This document shows positions 29,934 through 41,600 of a stretch of DNA of 64,000 nt, piece after piece. Every line of letters begins with the position of its first letter. The first letter of the stretch is position 1. The notes under the pieces were generated by a model. That model was not told the DNA's origin. It did no database searches and saw only the letters and a program-made list of their open reading frames with translations. Source of the DNA: a bacterium. GTDB lineage: Bacteria > Planctomycetota > Planctomycetia > Planctomycetales > Planctomycetaceae. Location of the stretch: assembly GCA_016124895.1 (NCBI GenBank), contig WGMU01000016.1, forward strand, positions 19,489 through 83,488. Direction: 5' to 3'. The translations under genes and the position numbers were made by a program.

Positions 29934-29951
29934 TGAAGTCGAACGTTGAGC

Positions 29952-31112
29952 TTACTCCGTCGCGGACTCACTCTTTACAGCGGCGTCTGTTTCAGCTTCC
30001 GTGGCCTCAGTTGCAGATGCCTCCGACGTTGCAGCGTTAGACTCTTCGGTGGCGGGTGAGCCGGCCTTCTCTGTCGCCGTCAGACGCTTCAGCTCGGCCC
30101 AGAAGTCGGCGACATTGTCGCTCTTGATGTTGCGGGCCGGGATGTTGATGAAGCCACCTTCAGGAATGACCGACTCGTCGCCCTTTGCCAGAGCGGTCAG
30201 GATTTCGACAGACTTGTAGCCGTACTGGTACGGGTTCTGGACCGTCGTGCCGTAGATCGCTCCGTCCGTGATGCCCTGCAGCGTGGCTTCATCTTCGTCG
30301 AACGCGACGATTCTGATCCTGCCGACTTTGTCCGCTTCGCGAACGGCTTCCAGCATCAGCGGCGGGTTATAGGCGAACAGGCCGACCATGCAGCCGAGGT
30401 CCGGATACTTCGCAATCGCGTCCTGTGCCTGGGCCTTGGCTTTCCCGAAATCGAAACCGTCGGTGCGCGTGTCGAGGATCGTGTACTTCTCGCCTTTGAT
30501 CTCGCCCGCGTTCGGGTCGTCGTAGCGGGACGAGTCTTCGGAGCGATCGAGCAGTTCGTCGATGACGCCCTGACGTCGCAGTTTCGCATTTGCCTGCCCG
30601 AGTCGGCCGACGAAGATCATCACACTGCCACCATCCGGCATCGCCTCCTTAACAAGCTGCCCGCACATGCGGCCAGCCGAGTAGTTGTCCATACCGATGT
30701 AACACTTGCGGGCGCTGTGTGGTGCGTCGGAATCGTGCGTAATCAGATTCGTGTGCTGAGCGATTTCGTCGAGCAGGTCGCCCTGGTTGTCCGGATCGAT
30801 CGGACTGATCGCGATGCCGTCGATGCCCTGCGCCAGCAGATCCTGGCACATTCGCTTCTGATCCTCGACGCCGTTCGGCGGCATTCGGACGACGACGTTC
30901 GCGCCGACTTCCGCACCGGCGTCCTGGGCTCCCTTTTCTGCGATCACCCAGAACGAGGCGATGCCGTTCGTCACGTAAGCGACCTTCGGGCCGGCAGCCG
31001 CATTGTCTCCGCCGCCTGTTGACGTCCCGCCGCCGGGACCCGTCTGACTGGAGTTCGAGCAGCCTAACGTGGTCAGCAGCAGCAGAGAAAGGAGTAGTGA
31101 CAGCCGTTTCAT
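29952..31112 (-). CDS. Sugar ABC transporter substrate-binding lipoprotein
   Basis: The ATG at 31112 gives 386 residues. Upstream codons to 31169 lack a signal peptide. The lipobox is LTTLGC, followed by a Gly/Ser/Thr-rich linker. The peripla_BP_4 domain begins at [14 protein letters not shown] and includes [15 protein letters not shown] and [19 protein letters not shown], typical of ribose/xylose-type binding proteins. The C-terminal 40 residues are an unusual Ala/Thr/Glu/Ser-rich acidic tail outside the fold. It is the first gene of the operon. A -35/-10 pair at 31182-31210 fits its promoter. Confidence 0.93.
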   Translation of the reverse strand: MKRLSLLLSLLLLTTLGCSNSSQTGPGGGTSTGGGDNAAAGPKVAYVTNGIASFWVIAEKGAQDAGAEVGANVVVRMPPNGVEDQKRMCQDLLAQGIDGIAISPIDPDNQGDLLDEIAQHTNLITHDSDAPHSARKCYIGMDNYSAGRMCGQLVKEAMPDGGSVMIFVGRLGQANAKLRRQGVIDELLDRSEDSSRYDDPNAGEIKGEKYTILDTRTDGFDFGKAKAQAQDAIAKYPDLGCMVGLFAYNPPLMLEAVREADKVGRIRIVAFDEDEATLQGITDGAIYGTTVQNPYQYGYKSVEILTALAKGDESVIPEGGFINIPARNIKSDNVADFWAELKRLTATEKAGSPATEESNAATSEASATEATEAETDAAVKSESATE

Positions 31113-31181
31113 GGCGGAATCTCGCACGCGGAAATGTCTGAAAACTCGGTCCGGCAGACGCTCGGACACGGGAAACAGGCC

Positions 31182-31210
31182 ACGATAGACCTGTCGGAAT
31201 GAGAAATCAA
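31182..31210 (-). promoter_or_regulatory. Predicted sigma70-like promoter for the sugar transporter operon
   Basis: On the minus strand, TTGATT (31210-31205) and TATCGT (31187-31182) are separated by exactly 17 nt and lie about 70 nt before the binding-protein ATG. The rest of the 362-bp divergent gap (31113-31474) shows no gene. I could not identify an operator or catabolite site. Confidence 0.35.
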
Positions 31211-31474
31211 CGAGGCCGCATTGCCTGTGATTTTCAGTAGCAAACGTCGCGCAGACTTTCCGCAGGGCACCAGGACTCTCGGCGAGTTTCGCGACTGATC
31301 GCTCGCATTGAAGTGGCTCTGTGAACTCTGTTTTCTCCTGTTCAAAGTCAGTCCTGCGTCTGCACAGCGATTCATCTTTACCGGATTCCGGTGATCAGCT
31401 TTGCTACCGGGCATCGGCCTTCGACGAACGAGTCCTCTGCCGGCGCGGCCGACGGATTGTTTCTGGAGTGTGAG

Positions 31475-32839
31475 ATGCAGCAGCCTCTGACGGCTTCGAA
31501 CTTGAAGATTACTGCTCTTTCAGCGATCGCGATCGTGTTTCTGTTGACGATGACCGCGACCGCCGGCGTGGCGATGTCGGGCAGTGCAGATGATGATCGA
31601 GCCTTCTCCGTACGGTGCCGGCTGGAGGTCGCAGGTGATCTGCAGACTGCGGCACCGGATTCAAAAGGCGTCACGCTGCCAATGAAAGCCGATGCCCGGC
31701 TGAGTTTCCTTGAACGTCGACTGCCGGCGGGCGGCAAGGATGCTGAGGCGTTTCGGTCCGTGCGGAGCTACCAGGTTGGCGAAGCGCGGATCGAGGTCTC
31801 CGGCCAGCCGACGGAAAACCATCTGCCGGCGGACGGTCGGCTGATCGTGGCCGAAGGTCGCAGCAATGGAGTACGGCTGTGGTGTCCGAGTCAGCCGATG
31901 ACCTTCGACTCGCTCGATCTGCTCAGCACTCCCGGCGACAGCCTCGCCCTGCACGCCCTGCTGCCGGAAACTGAAGTCGAAGCTGGAGCGACCTGGCAGC
32001 CCGCGTTCTGGGTTCTGCCGCTGCTGACCGGTGTCGAAGCCGTCTCGAAACACGAACTGAACTGCCGGCTCGAAAAAGTCGACGAGAAGTTTGCCGTCAT
32101 TGCGGTCAACGGTTCGGTGGAAGGCGCGATCGACGGAGCGCTGACGAAGATCGCGGTGAACGGTCAGGTTGCCTGGGATCTTGAGAAGCAGCACATCCGG
32201 CAGGCGAAGATCACACAGACGGAAGAACGCGCCGTTGGTGTTGTCAGTCCGGGGATGAAAGTCACCGCGACAATGTACGTCGATCGGCTGCCGTCATCGC
32301 TCGGAGGGCCGCTGAGTGGCAGCAGCGTCGAATCGATTCCGATCGTGCCCGAAGCTCAGCAGCTTGCTCTGCAGTTCAACTCGCCGTGGGATTTTCACTT
32401 CGCCTGCGATCGCAACTGGCATCTGTTTCACCAGACAAACGAGGTTGCTGTTCTGCGGCTTGTCGAAAAAGGAAGCCTGATTGCACAGTGCAATGTCTCG
32501 AAAGTTCCGCAGGTCGCAGCCGGCAGCCATACGCCCGAGCAGACGTTTCAGAACGACATTCGCACGGCGCTGGCCGGCCAGCTTCAGCAGATGACAAAGG
32601 CCGAGCAGCTCGAAACGACCGACGGTCGCTGGCTGTACCGCGTGACGGCAACCGGGATGTCGAACAATCGCCCGATGACCTGGTACTACTATCTGTGCGC
32701 CGCCCCGGACGGCCGACAGGTCGCGTTCGCGTTCTCGCTGGAGACCCGCTTCGTTGAGCAGTTCGCGAACCGCGACCTGGGCTTCGCCCGCAGTCTGACA
32801 TTCGGCACACGATCAGGCTCGACCGCCGCGCGACCATGA
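31475..32839 (+). CDS. Exported or membrane-anchored protein of unknown function
   Basis: No family is recognised. ATG 31475 is chosen because GGAG (31465-31468) lies 6 nt upstream. The open frame extends 28 codons further without a site. The 454-residue product has a single N-terminal hydrophobic segment (about residues 10-32) acting as a signal peptide or anchor. The remainder is a mixed beta-rich domain, with alternating charged and hydrophobic residues, and a C-terminal module around residues 310-440 (SPWDFHFACDRNWHLFHQT, WYYYLCAAPDGRQVAFAF). It is divergent from the sugar transporter operon. Confidence 0.7.
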   Translation: MQQPLTASNLKITALSAIAIVFLLTMTATAGVAMSGSADDDRAFSVRCRLEVAGDLQTAAPDSKGVTLPMKADARLSFLERRLPAGGKDAEAFRSVRSYQVGEARIEVSGQPTENHLPADGRLIVAEGRSNGVRLWCPSQPMTFDSLDLLSTPGDSLALHALLPETEVEAGATWQPAFWVLPLLTGVEAVSKHELNCRLEKVDEKFAVIAVNGSVEGAIDGALTKIAVNGQVAWDLEKQHIRQAKITQTEERAVGVVSPGMKVTATMYVDRLPSSLGGPLSGSSVESIPIVPEAQQLALQFNSPWDFHFACDRNWHLFHQTNEVAVLRLVEKGSLIAQCNVSKVPQVAAGSHTPEQTFQNDIRTALAGQLQQMTKAEQLETTDGRWLYRVTATGMSNNRPMTWYYYLCAAPDGRQVAFAFSLETRFVEQFANRDLGFARSLTFGTRSGSTAARP

Positions 32840-32845
32840 TTTGTC

Positions 32846-33027
32846 GTGCGAAGTCGCGAAGACGCGAAGGAAACAACGGCGACGGCTGCAAACACTTAGC
32901 GACTTCGCCTGTGTCTCCGTCTGCTGGAATGAAAACGCACGCGGTTGGGTGGCCAGGGTTGGAGCGAGGTACGAGCGAAACCCCGGGGCTTCCTGCGCAG
33001 GCTCAGTCCAGCCCCGGCGACCCAAAC
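32846..33027. repeat. Two adjacent repeat units after the exported-protein gene
   Basis: The first part (about 32846-32872) matches the 'agtcgcgaagacgcaaagga' arm at 7641-7672. The second is an inverted repeat with arms TTGGGTGGCCAGGG (32945-32958) and CCCCGGCGACCCAA (33012-33025), 12 of 14 matching. It encloses a 'gttggagcgaggtacgagcgaaaccccgg' type core. No gene is seen from 32840 to 33105. Confidence 0.6.
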
Positions 33028-33105
33028 GTGCAATGTGTGACAGCACGCACACTCAAATAGAACACTCGACCGCGAGTCGATCGTCCCATTCCGTGACGTC
33101 GTCTT

Positions 33106-36100
33106 CTACTTGAACATCGGATTGTTCCGGTCACCGCGAGACAGCAGGTAGGCCATCAGGTCGAGGACTTCGTCCTGATGCAGCGTATTCAGCAGGCCGG
33201 TCGGCATCATCGACGTCTTTGACGGCAGCAATTCGTCGATCTGCTTGCGATCGACGCCGACCAGAGTTCCGGGATCGAGCATGTTGGTCTGCACGCGGAC
33301 CGAGTCGCCAGCGAGGTTGACGATGCGGCCGGTGACGACTTTGCCGTCGACCGTGATGATCTGCACGGCGCCGTACTGATCACTGATCTGCTTACTCGGT
33401 TCGACGACCGATTCCAGAATGTCGCGCGAGCTGAAGCGTCCGGAGAGGATCGTCAGATCCGGTCCAACCGCACCGCCCTGATTGTCGAAACGGTGACAGG
33501 CGAAACAGTTCGCCGCGCCGAACATCCTGCGGCCGTTGTCAAAGTCACGATTCTTCAAGCCTGTCGTGACCAGCGGAACGAGTTCCTCCATCGTCCAGGT
33601 TTTGACGACCGGCCGCGGTTCAGCGACGAAGACTGGCGCGTCGGTTTCCGGCTTCATTTCGAGAATCGGCTTGAGCGCCGTCTTCTGCTCGTCGCTGAGC
33701 TGCGCGAGTGCCTCTTCGCGAATCCGCTGGACGAACAGCGAAAAACTCGCACCGCCGCGATAGCTGGCCGCGCGGACAAACCAGCGGAAGTACGACTCAC
33801 GAAGTTCGGGTGTCCAGCCAAGTCGCAGATGCCGCAGTGTCTTGGCCAGATCGATCTGTTCCTCCTGCGTCGGCGATTCGTTCAGTAGCGCGACGATCTT
33901 CTCCGCCGCATACGGAGCCTGCAGATAAACAAGCAGAGAAGCCAGTTCCGAATTTAACTCGCGCGACTTTGCCGGCAACGCGTCGACACACAGATTGATC
34001 AGCCCTTCGCGTTCGTCTGCGTTCGGTGGTGCGACGCGAACAAAAGTCAGCGCCAGTACGCGCAGTGTTTCGAGTTGCTGGGCGTGCGAGAGCGAATCCC
34101 AGTCCAGGTGGCCGAGCGTATTCAGAATCTGACTGACGGTCTCGGCCCGTTCGGGACTGCTGGCCCTGGCATTGGTCCATACAGGGGCCGGCGAGTCGAT
34201 GTCTGGCTCGGTACCTTTGTCTTCGCGTTCGTAAGTCCGAGCCAGCGCGAGCATCGCTGTCAACAGAGCCTGCGGATCGTCTTCCGCGAGAACGCGTGAT
34301 TTCCATTCGTCGCGAGGACGATGTTCGATGGCAATCCGGGCCGCATAACGAATGAACCGGTCGTTGCTGTCGAGATGCGGCCACGCGATCCCGACGGCAT
34401 CCGGATGATCGCCCAGGTGGAGCGCTTCCAGCTTCGCCCGTGTCGCGCGGGCATCTTTCTCAGCCGCCTGATGCGGATTCACTTTCTCGGTCGATTCCAA
34501 ACCAGAGTACGTCACGCGGTACAGACCGGACTGGACCTTACGACCGCCGATCAGAAAGTACATTGCTCCGTCGTGCGGGTTGACAATGACGTCGGTCAGC
34601 GGCAACGGTGTGCCGGTAACAAACTCTTCAAAGGTCGCACCGTAGGTGGCTCCCTCCGGTTCGAGATGCACCGCGTAGAGCTTCCCGTAACTCCAGTCAC
34701 AGATAAACATCGCGTTCTGATACTTCGCCGGGAACTTCGCTCCGTAGCCGAAGACGACACCTGTCGGCGAGCCCGGCCCGATGTTCACAACTGGCGGGAC
34801 ACTGTCCGGGTAATAAACCGGCCACTTGCCGCCGCCGCTCCGCCAGCCGAACTCGGCTCCACTGATCACATGACAGATTCGCGTCGGACGATACCACGGC
34901 GTGTTGATGTCCCACTCCATGTCCGCGTCGTATGCGAACAGCTCGCCGTCCGCGTTGAAGGCTCCGTCGAATTCGTTACGGAACCCGGTCGCGATCAGCT
35001 CCCAGTGCTTGCCTTCCGGATCGATGCGGCAGATGTAGCCGCCGGGAGCCCGGACGCCTCGCATGAACTTGCCCTGAGCGCGAGGCAGCAGCAGATCTTC
35101 GTCCCAGATTCGAGGAACACGCGACGTTTCGATCTCGGTCAGGTCGGTTCGGTTGCCACAAATCACAACCAGCGATTTGCCATCCGGATGCGGCAGGACT
35201 GCGTGCGGACCGTGCTCGCCGCTGCCATTGAGCGGACGCAGCAGCTTGACCGTATCGAGCTGATCGTCGCCGTCGGTATCGAGCACCCGGTACAGCCCGC
35301 CGTCGTAGTTCTGTCCGCGGTTCACGTTGACGTACAGACTGTCGAACGCCCACAGCAGGCCCTGCGCTTCGCCAATGTCGACGTTGATTTTCTCAACGTG
35401 CAGTTCCGTTGCGTCGAGGATGCCCGGCGGCGTCAGGCGGTAGAGCGATCCGTACTGGTCCGACACGATCAGCCGGCCTTTCGGGTCATAGCACATATTG
35501 ACCCACGAGCCCTCGTCACCTTTCGGTACCGAGTAAAGCAATTCGATGTTGAAACCTTCTTTGGCTTTCATCGCCTCGATCGGCGTCGCAGTCGGCTCCT
35601 TGAGCGGCGCTGCAGCAGCGACAGTCGCCGCAGTCACGCTCGTCCACGGAGCGCCGCCAAGCTGCGCGATGATCTGCGGTTTCTGCCAGCCGGACGCGTC
35701 GAAGTTGATCGTGTTCCAGCCTTCTGCGGCGGATGTCGAAGCCTGCCACGAGTCGTCGGTCACGACGCGCCAGGCGTCCCGCCAGCCGGATTCGAGATCG
35801 ATCTGTGCGAGCAGTCCGGCGGCGCTTTTGCCATTTTCGGCAGCGATCGCCAGAACGTGCTTTTTCTGTGGCGAATCAAGATCCAGCGACTTCGAGATGT
35901 CCGCGTAAGCGAGCTTTGACCAGTTGCCATGCGAGAGAATCTCTTTGCCGTCGAGATAAACCGTCATCCGATCATCGCAGGTCGCTATCAGCCGGGCTGA
36001 CGCTACGCCGCTCGAATCGAGTTCCTTACGGAAGTAGACTTTCTGGGCCGGTTCGTCGCCGTTGTTGATCCAGATCCAGCTCGGGCTGGCCAGCTTCGTG

Positions 36101-36888
36101 GCAGCCTTTGCCGATTTCTTTGGAGCCGCTTTTCCGGCGGCGGCCTTCCGGGCAGCGGCTGGTTTTGCGGCCGCAGATTTTGCGTCAGCCGGCTTTGCCT
36201 CGAAACGCTTCAACCGAATGTTTCGGAACTGAGCTTTCATCGCCGGACCGCGGTGAACCTGCAGAGCGATGATGCCTTCCATCTCTCGCTCAGACGCCTG
36301 GTTGTCGATGATCTCGACCGTTGTAACTCCGTCGAGCTTGTGCGTCAGATGGTTGCCGTGCGCGATCACTGTCAGCTCGTGCCACTGTGTCAGGTCGATC
36401 GGTTCAACCGGCACGTCGAGCTTTGTCGTCTGCTTTTTGCCATCGGCTGTGACGACGGTTTTCTGACCGCGCTTCGCGATGATTCCTCGCCCTTTCTCGT
36501 CGTACAGCATCCCGGTGTATTCGGGGTTCGCGTGAATGTCCGCCTGATATCCGATGACGACCCAGTCGCCCCGCTCCTTGTCCTCGCGGCTGCGGTACTG
36601 CACGCCGGAGTTGTTACTGCCTTCGAGCCGGAATTCGCACCGCAGTTCAAAGTCAGCCACCGTCCCGTTGCGCCAGATCAGAAACCTGTTGTACGCCAGG
36701 TGGTCGGGGCCTTTGGTCTTGCCAGTGATACAGCCGTTCTCGACCGACCACAGTTCCGGATCGCCCTCCCAGCCGGACAGGTCCTTACCGTTGAAGAGAC
36801 TTACGAAGCCATCGGCCTCAGATTTGTCCGCCGCCGGAAGCGGCAGCACGGCCAGCACAGCGACAACGAAAGCGCAGACTCGAATCAC
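33106..36888 (-). CDS. DUF1080 - PVC-type dehydrogenase - cytochrome c multidomain protein
   Basis: The 1260-residue secreted protein starts at GTG, with GGGAG 6 nt upstream and a signal peptide (about 1-20). Domain 1 (25-230) is DUF1080/3-keto-disaccharide hydrolase ([25 protein letters not shown]). A Lys/Ala/Pro linker (230-262) follows. Domain 2 (265-410) is a beta-sandwich with [15 protein letters not shown]. Domain 3 (430-800) is the PVC-type membrane-bound dehydrogenase propeller. Domain 4 is HEAT-like helices. Domain 5 is the PVC heme-binding domain with C1128-F-A-C-H and a GPDL turn. It probably oxidises sugars in the periplasm and passes electrons to its own heme. The substrate is unknown. 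Confidence 0.93.
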   Translation of the reverse strand: MIRVCAFVVAVLAVLPLPAADKSEADGFVSLFNGKDLSGWEGDPELWSVENGCITGKTKGPDHLAYNRFLIWRNGTVADFELRCEFRLEGSNNSGVQYRSREDKERGDWVVIGYQADIHANPEYTGMLYDEKGRGIIAKRGQKTVVTADGKKQTTKLDVPVEPIDLTQWHELTVIAHGNHLTHKLDGVTTVEIIDNQASEREMEGIIALQVHRGPAMKAQFRNIRLKRFEAKPADAKSAAAKPAAARKAAAGKAAPKKSAKAATKLASPSWIWINNGDEPAQKVYFRKELDSSGVASARLIATCDDRMTVYLDGKEILSHGNWSKLAYADISKSLDLDSPQKKHVLAIAAENGKSAAGLLAQIDLESGWRDAWRVVTDDSWQASTSAAEGWNTINFDASGWQKPQIIAQLGGAPWTSVTAATVAAAAPLKEPTATPIEAMKAKEGFNIELLYSVPKGDEGSWVNMCYDPKGRLIVSDQYGSLYRLTPPGILDATELHVEKINVDIGEAQGLLWAFDSLYVNVNRGQNYDGGLYRVLDTDGDDQLDTVKLLRPLNGSGEHGPHAVLPHPDGKSLVVICGNRTDLTEIETSRVPRIWDEDLLLPRAQGKFMRGVRAPGGYICRIDPEGKHWELIATGFRNEFDGAFNADGELFAYDADMEWDINTPWYRPTRICHVISGAEFGWRSGGGKWPVYYPDSVPPVVNIGPGSPTGVVFGYGAKFPAKYQNAMFICDWSYGKLYAVHLEPEGATYGATFEEFVTGTPLPLTDVIVNPHDGAMYFLIGGRKVQSGLYRVTYSGLESTEKVNPHQAAEKDARATRAKLEALHLGDHPDAVGIAWPHLDSNDRFIRYAARIAIEHRPRDEWKSRVLAEDDPQALLTAMLALARTYEREDKGTEPDIDSPAPVWTNARASSPERAETVSQILNTLGHLDWDSLSHAQQLETLRVLALTFVRVAPPNADEREGLINLCVDALPAKSRELNSELASLLVYLQAPYAAEKIVALLNESPTQEEQIDLAKTLRHLRLGWTPELRESYFRWFVRAASYRGGASFSLFVQRIREEALAQLSDEQKTALKPILEMKPETDAPVFVAEPRPVVKTWTMEELVPLVTTGLKNRDFDNGRRMFGAANCFACHRFDNQGGAVGPDLTILSGRFSSRDILESVVEPSKQISDQYGAVQIITVDGKVVTGRIVNLAGDSVRVQTNMLDPGTLVGVDRKQIDELLPSKTSMMPTGLLNTLHQDEVLDLMAYLLSRGDRNNPMFK

Positions 36889-37075
36889 AACAGACTCCCG
36901 GAAGCGTGGTACGCGGATATTTCAGAGCGAGAAAAAATCCCGACAAAGCGGCAGCGAGTGATCCTGGCAAATCAGCAGTCGATGATCCATCGAGTCGCTT
37001 GATCGTCACGCGAAGTGAAAGAGTTGGACTTCGCGGCTTAGCACCTGCGCCGTCATTGTCGTCGCATTCCAACTT

Positions 37076-38389
37076 CTACCGTGCCATCCCGCTGTCCGGC
37101 GAGTCGTCATCGGAATCATCGATCGGTTCCGGTTCGGCGCGGTTGTCAACTCGCGTGTCCTTGTGGATCGCGGTTTCGATACTGGCCTGCGGTGGACGTG
37201 TCGCGCGGGAATCGAGGCTGCACATCGTCATACTGGTTGCTGCTGACGCGTTGGCTGAACGCTGATCGAGAAACGCCTTCCGCTGCTGAGCGATCGCGTA
37301 GCGTCGGTCGAGGATCTGCCGGAAGTCGAACTGAATCGTCGTCGGCCGGGCCAGCGGTTCGAGGGCGAAGGCCACCTGCTTGGCCGTGTCGAATCGCCGA
37401 TCAGGATCCTTTTCGAGCATCTTCATCACGATCGCAGCGACGTGCTCCGGGACGCTGGGTTTGACTTCCCGAATCGGCCGCGGGTGCTCGTGCTGCTGCG
37501 CGGCGATCTTTTCCGCTCGCGTTTTGTACTGCGGAAACATGACCTGGCCGGTCAGCATGAAATACAGCGTCGCCCCCAGACTGTAGATGTCGGCGCGGCG
37601 GTCGATGTTAAAGCTGTCGACAACCTGTTCGGGGGCGATGTAGTCCGCTGTGCCCAGACAGTCGTGCCCGAAAATCATCGCCAGCGAGAACTCGTCTTCG
37701 TGGGCCGAGTTCGACGCGAGCGACAGGCCGAAGTCGAGCACCTTCGCGTGGCACTGTTTATCGACAAGGATATTGGCCGGTTTGATGTCGCGATGCACGA
37801 GTCCTCGCGCGTGTGCATGATGCAGGCCGGCGGCGGCATAACGAGCGATGTGACAGGCCTGCGGCGCGGCGACTGCTCCACCCATGGCGACGAGTTCGTC
37901 GACGCCGACGCCTTCCATGTACTCCATGACGGTGTAGTGGATGTCGCCGTACAGTCCGGGCGTGACGCTGATCAGCTTCGTCTGGACGATTGCCTCATGC
38001 TCCAACTGCATCCCGGCGCGAGCTTCGAGTTTGAACCGTGTCAGCAGACCGGCGTCGTTGGAACTCTGCTCGCACAGCATCTTGAGCGCGACCTTCTCAC
38101 CGGACTCCAGATCGGTCGCGATGTAGACCCAGCCCATCCCTCCGGAGCCGAGAATATCGTCGATGCGGAAGTGGTCGATGAAGAAGCCGCGGTAACGACC
38201 TTCAAGCAGTCGCGAGGCCTGCAGCCGCGTCAGCACACGATTCGCCACGAATGCTTTGGCGACGTCGATCGCGGGATCCTCGTCACCAAGATTCAGCCGT
38301 TCGAGTGCGTCGACAATCTGATCCTCGGTCAGCAGTCGGCTGCGTTCAAGGTTGTCGAGAAACGACGTTGCATTCTGAGTTTGTGTCAC
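37076..38389 (-). CDS. Soluble Ser/Thr protein kinase (Hanks type)
   Basis: Start GTG 38389 (437 residues) has GAGGAG 7 nt upstream. The open frame to 38452 overlaps the promoter side of the next gene. An N-terminal 70-residue helical region precedes the kinase fold. Kinase motifs are GSGGMG (81-86), VALK with K103, HRDIKPAN (199-206) and DFG (219-221). A C-terminal acidic, Ser-rich tail has no membrane helix, unlike most planctomycete PASTA or WD40 kinases. An N-terminal leader plus bare kinase fits a cytosolic signalling kinase. The partner is not visible. The fusion gene is divergent from it. Confidence 0.93.
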   Translation of the reverse strand: MTQTQNATSFLDNLERSRLLTEDQIVDALERLNLGDEDPAIDVAKAFVANRVLTRLQASRLLEGRYRGFFIDHFRIDDILGSGGMGWVYIATDLESGEKVALKMLCEQSSNDAGLLTRFKLEARAGMQLEHEAIVQTKLISVTPGLYGDIHYTVMEYMEGVGVDELVAMGGAVAAPQACHIARYAAAGLHHAHARGLVHRDIKPANILVDKQCHAKVLDFGLSLASNSAHEDEFSLAMIFGHDCLGTADYIAPEQVVDSFNIDRRADIYSLGATLYFMLTGQVMFPQYKTRAEKIAAQQHEHPRPIREVKPSVPEHVAAIVMKMLEKDPDRRFDTAKQVAFALEPLARPTTIQFDFRQILDRRYAIAQQRKAFLDQRSANASAATSMTMCSLDSRATRPPQASIETAIHKDTRVDNRAEPEPIDDSDDDSPDSGMAR

Positions 38390-38645
38390 GATGACTCTCC
38401 TCAGACAGGCCACCGTCGGTCGCCGGCCACCTGTGGGTACGAAAACCGGCAAGCCTCGCCAGGCAGCAGCTCACCGGTCGCCAGACCAGTCGCAGAATCC
38501 TAACATGAGATTCACGGATGAGTCACTCCGTCCGCCCGGAAGAGTCTCCGCAGGCGGAGCATACGCCACGCAGTTGCGCACTTTAAGATCGTGTGCAGGA
38601 ACGGCGCTGAGACGGATCCGGCCTGCCAGCACTCGAAAGTCCCTG

Positions 38646-41600
38646 ATGAAGTTACAAGCTCAATCATTCGTCATCGTCTGCCTGCTTGCGATCACCGCGT
38701 CGTCGCTTCAGGCTCAGAAACCGGAACTTCCTGAACCAGCCATTCCGGGACTGCGGTACTACTACCCGCCGGAGAACGTTGAGCGGCGAGTCGTCGAAAC
38801 CGACGTCTGCATTTATGGCGGGACGTGTGCCGGTGTTGTCGCGGCAGTTCAGGCCGATCGGATGGGGCAGCGGGTCGTGCTGCTCGAATTCGGCAAGCAT
38901 CTGGGCGGGCTGAGTTCCGGCGGGCTCAGTCATACCGACGGCGGTGACAAATCCGTATGTGGCGGCATCGCGCGCGAGTTCTACAACCTGATCGGCCAGC
39001 ACAGCTTCCGACCGTCGGAAGCCGAAGCCGCGTTTGAAAAGCTGCTCGAACCGACAAAGGTCGACGTCCGCAAGCTCGCTCATCTGGATCAGGTTGAGAA
39101 GGACGGCTCGCGGATCGTCGCGATCACGATGGAAGACGGACTGACGGTGCGAGCGAAGCAGTTCATCGATACGACGTACGAGGGCGACCTGCTCGCGCGA
39201 GCCGGTGTTTCGTGGCACGCCGGCCGCGAAGCGAACTCAGTTTACAATGAGACTTACAACGGCATCCGCACTCCAGGGCAGGGTGGTCACAACTGGCCGA
39301 CGAAGGTCGATCCGTACCGCATCGCTGGCGACCCATCGAGCGGTCTGCTGCCGCGGGTCAACGAAAATCCCGGCACGCCCGGCGACGGCGACGATCGCAT
39401 CCAGGCGTTCTGCTTCCGCATGTGGCTGACGAAAACGGACCCGCTGCCGTTTCCCAAACCGACCGTCTACGAACCCGAGCAGTACGAACTGCTGGCGCGG
39501 CTGTTCGAATCCGGAGCGAATCCTCACATCGGCTGGAGCCTCGACACCAACAATCATCACCTGTTTCGCGGCGCGTACTTCATCGACTTCGTCGGCGGCA
39601 ATTACGGCTGGCCGGATGCGAGCTGGATCGAGCGCGAACGCATCTTCCAGGCTCACGCGAATTACCAGATCGGCGTGATGTGGTTTCTCGCCAACAGCGA
39701 CCGCATCCCCGAACCGCACCGCAGCGAGATCAGGAAGTGGGGTCTGCCGCGCGACGAGTACGTCGACACCAGCGGCTGGACGCACCAGCTTTACATCCGC
39801 GAAGGCCGGCGGATGGTCAGCGACTACGTGATGACGCAGCACAACTGCCAGGGCCGCGAAGTGCCAGAAGATTCTGTCGGGCTGGCGTCTTACAACATGG
39901 ACTCGCACCACTGTCAGATGACGGTCGTTGACGGAGCCATCCGCAACGAAGGCAACGTCGAGATTCCCGTCGAGCCGTACCCGATCGCCTATCGGGCTCT
40001 CACGCCAAAACGCGACGAATGCACGAACCTCCTGGTTCCGGTGGCACTTTCGTCAACGCATATCTCGTTCGGTTCGATCCGCATGGAACCGGTTTTCATG
40101 CTGCTCGGCCAGAGCGCCGCGACTGCTGCGTCGCAGGCGATCGAAGCGAAGGCCGCCGTGCAGGACATCAATTATGCAAAGCTTCGCGAACGGCTGCTCG
40201 ATGACGGCCAGATCCTCGAATACACCGGCCCACCGCGGCATCGAGGCGGCGGTCGCGCGGGTATCGATCCGAAAAGTCTGCGGGGCCTGGTCATCGACAA
40301 CGAAGCCGCGGAACTGGCCGGCCCCTGGCAGCTCAACAACGTGACGCATCCGCGCGTCGGCGCGACCTACGTTCACGATAACAACGTAGCCAAAGGCGAC
40401 TGCGTCGCGCGGTACGTCTTTAAGTTGAAGCAGCCAGGCCGCTACGAAGTGCGAGCAAGCTGGCCGCCGAACCAGAACCGGGCGACCAACGTCCCGATCA
40501 CAATTCACTTCGGCGGCAGCCAGTCAAAGAGACTCTCCGTCAATCAGAAGACCAGCGGCAGCGACGGCTTCAATTCGCTCGGCGAGTTCGACTTCCAGGA
40601 GACCGCCGTCGTCGAGATTTCCAATAAAGGCACGAACGGCTACGTAATCGCGGACGCCGTTCAACTGCTGCCGCCTGGACAAGCGGCAAACAGAACGTCG
40701 CCTGCTGCAGCGCGAGTCACGCAGGCTTTCGGCACGCGACCGAAACTCTCCGCGAGATTCGCTACGAAAAGAAACGCCGACGCTCCGAACATTCTGCTGC
40801 TCTTCGCGGACGATCTCGGTTACGAAGTCCTCGGCTGCTACGGCGGTCAGGATTTCGCGACGCCGAACCTCGACAAGCTCGCTGCCGATGGAATGCGGTT
40901 TCAGCGAGCCTACACCAGTCCGGTCTGCACGCCGTCGCGGATGAGCCTTTACACGGGGACTTACGCCTCGCGGCATGGTTACTACAACGTGTTGCCGGTC
41001 CATGCTGGCACAAAGCAGGCCGTCGACTTCCGTCAGCGTTTCGTCACGTTTCCGCAACTGCTGCGAGCGGCCGGTTACGCGACCTCAGTCACGGGCAAGT
41101 GGCAGCTCGCCGCGCTGGAGTTTCATCCGGACCACTGCCGTGACGCCGGTTTCGATTCGTGGTGTGTCTGGCAGATCTGGCGAAACGGAGCCAAAACCAC
41201 GCGGTACTGGAACCCGTGCCTGAACCATGATGGAAAAGTTCGCGACGACATCGCCGAACGATTCGGTCCCGACGTGCTGGCTGACTACGTCATTGCTCAG
41301 ATGAAGTCTGCCGTCGCTGCCAGCCGCCCGTTTTACATTCACCACAACATGCTGCTGCCGCACGAGCCAATTATCCAAACGCCGGCCGAACGTCGCAGCG
41401 GCCAGCCCGCGAGTCTCGGGCGGATGATCAGCTACATGGACAGCCTGTGCGGCCGCATCCTCGCTGGCGTCGACGAACTGGGCATCGCCGACCGGACCTG
41501 TGTGATTTTCATGGGCGACAACGGGACCGATTCTTCGAGCGTTCGTCAGACAGCGGCCGGCCCGGTCTCCGGCGGCAAGCGGGACCTCAACGACGCCGGG

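Noticed and set aside
34321..35919. Long open frame (532 codons) opposite the DUF1080/PVC cytochrome gene
   Set aside because: It is a high-GC antisense frame with Arg/Val/Asp-rich composition and no recognised fold, inside a gene with clear domains.
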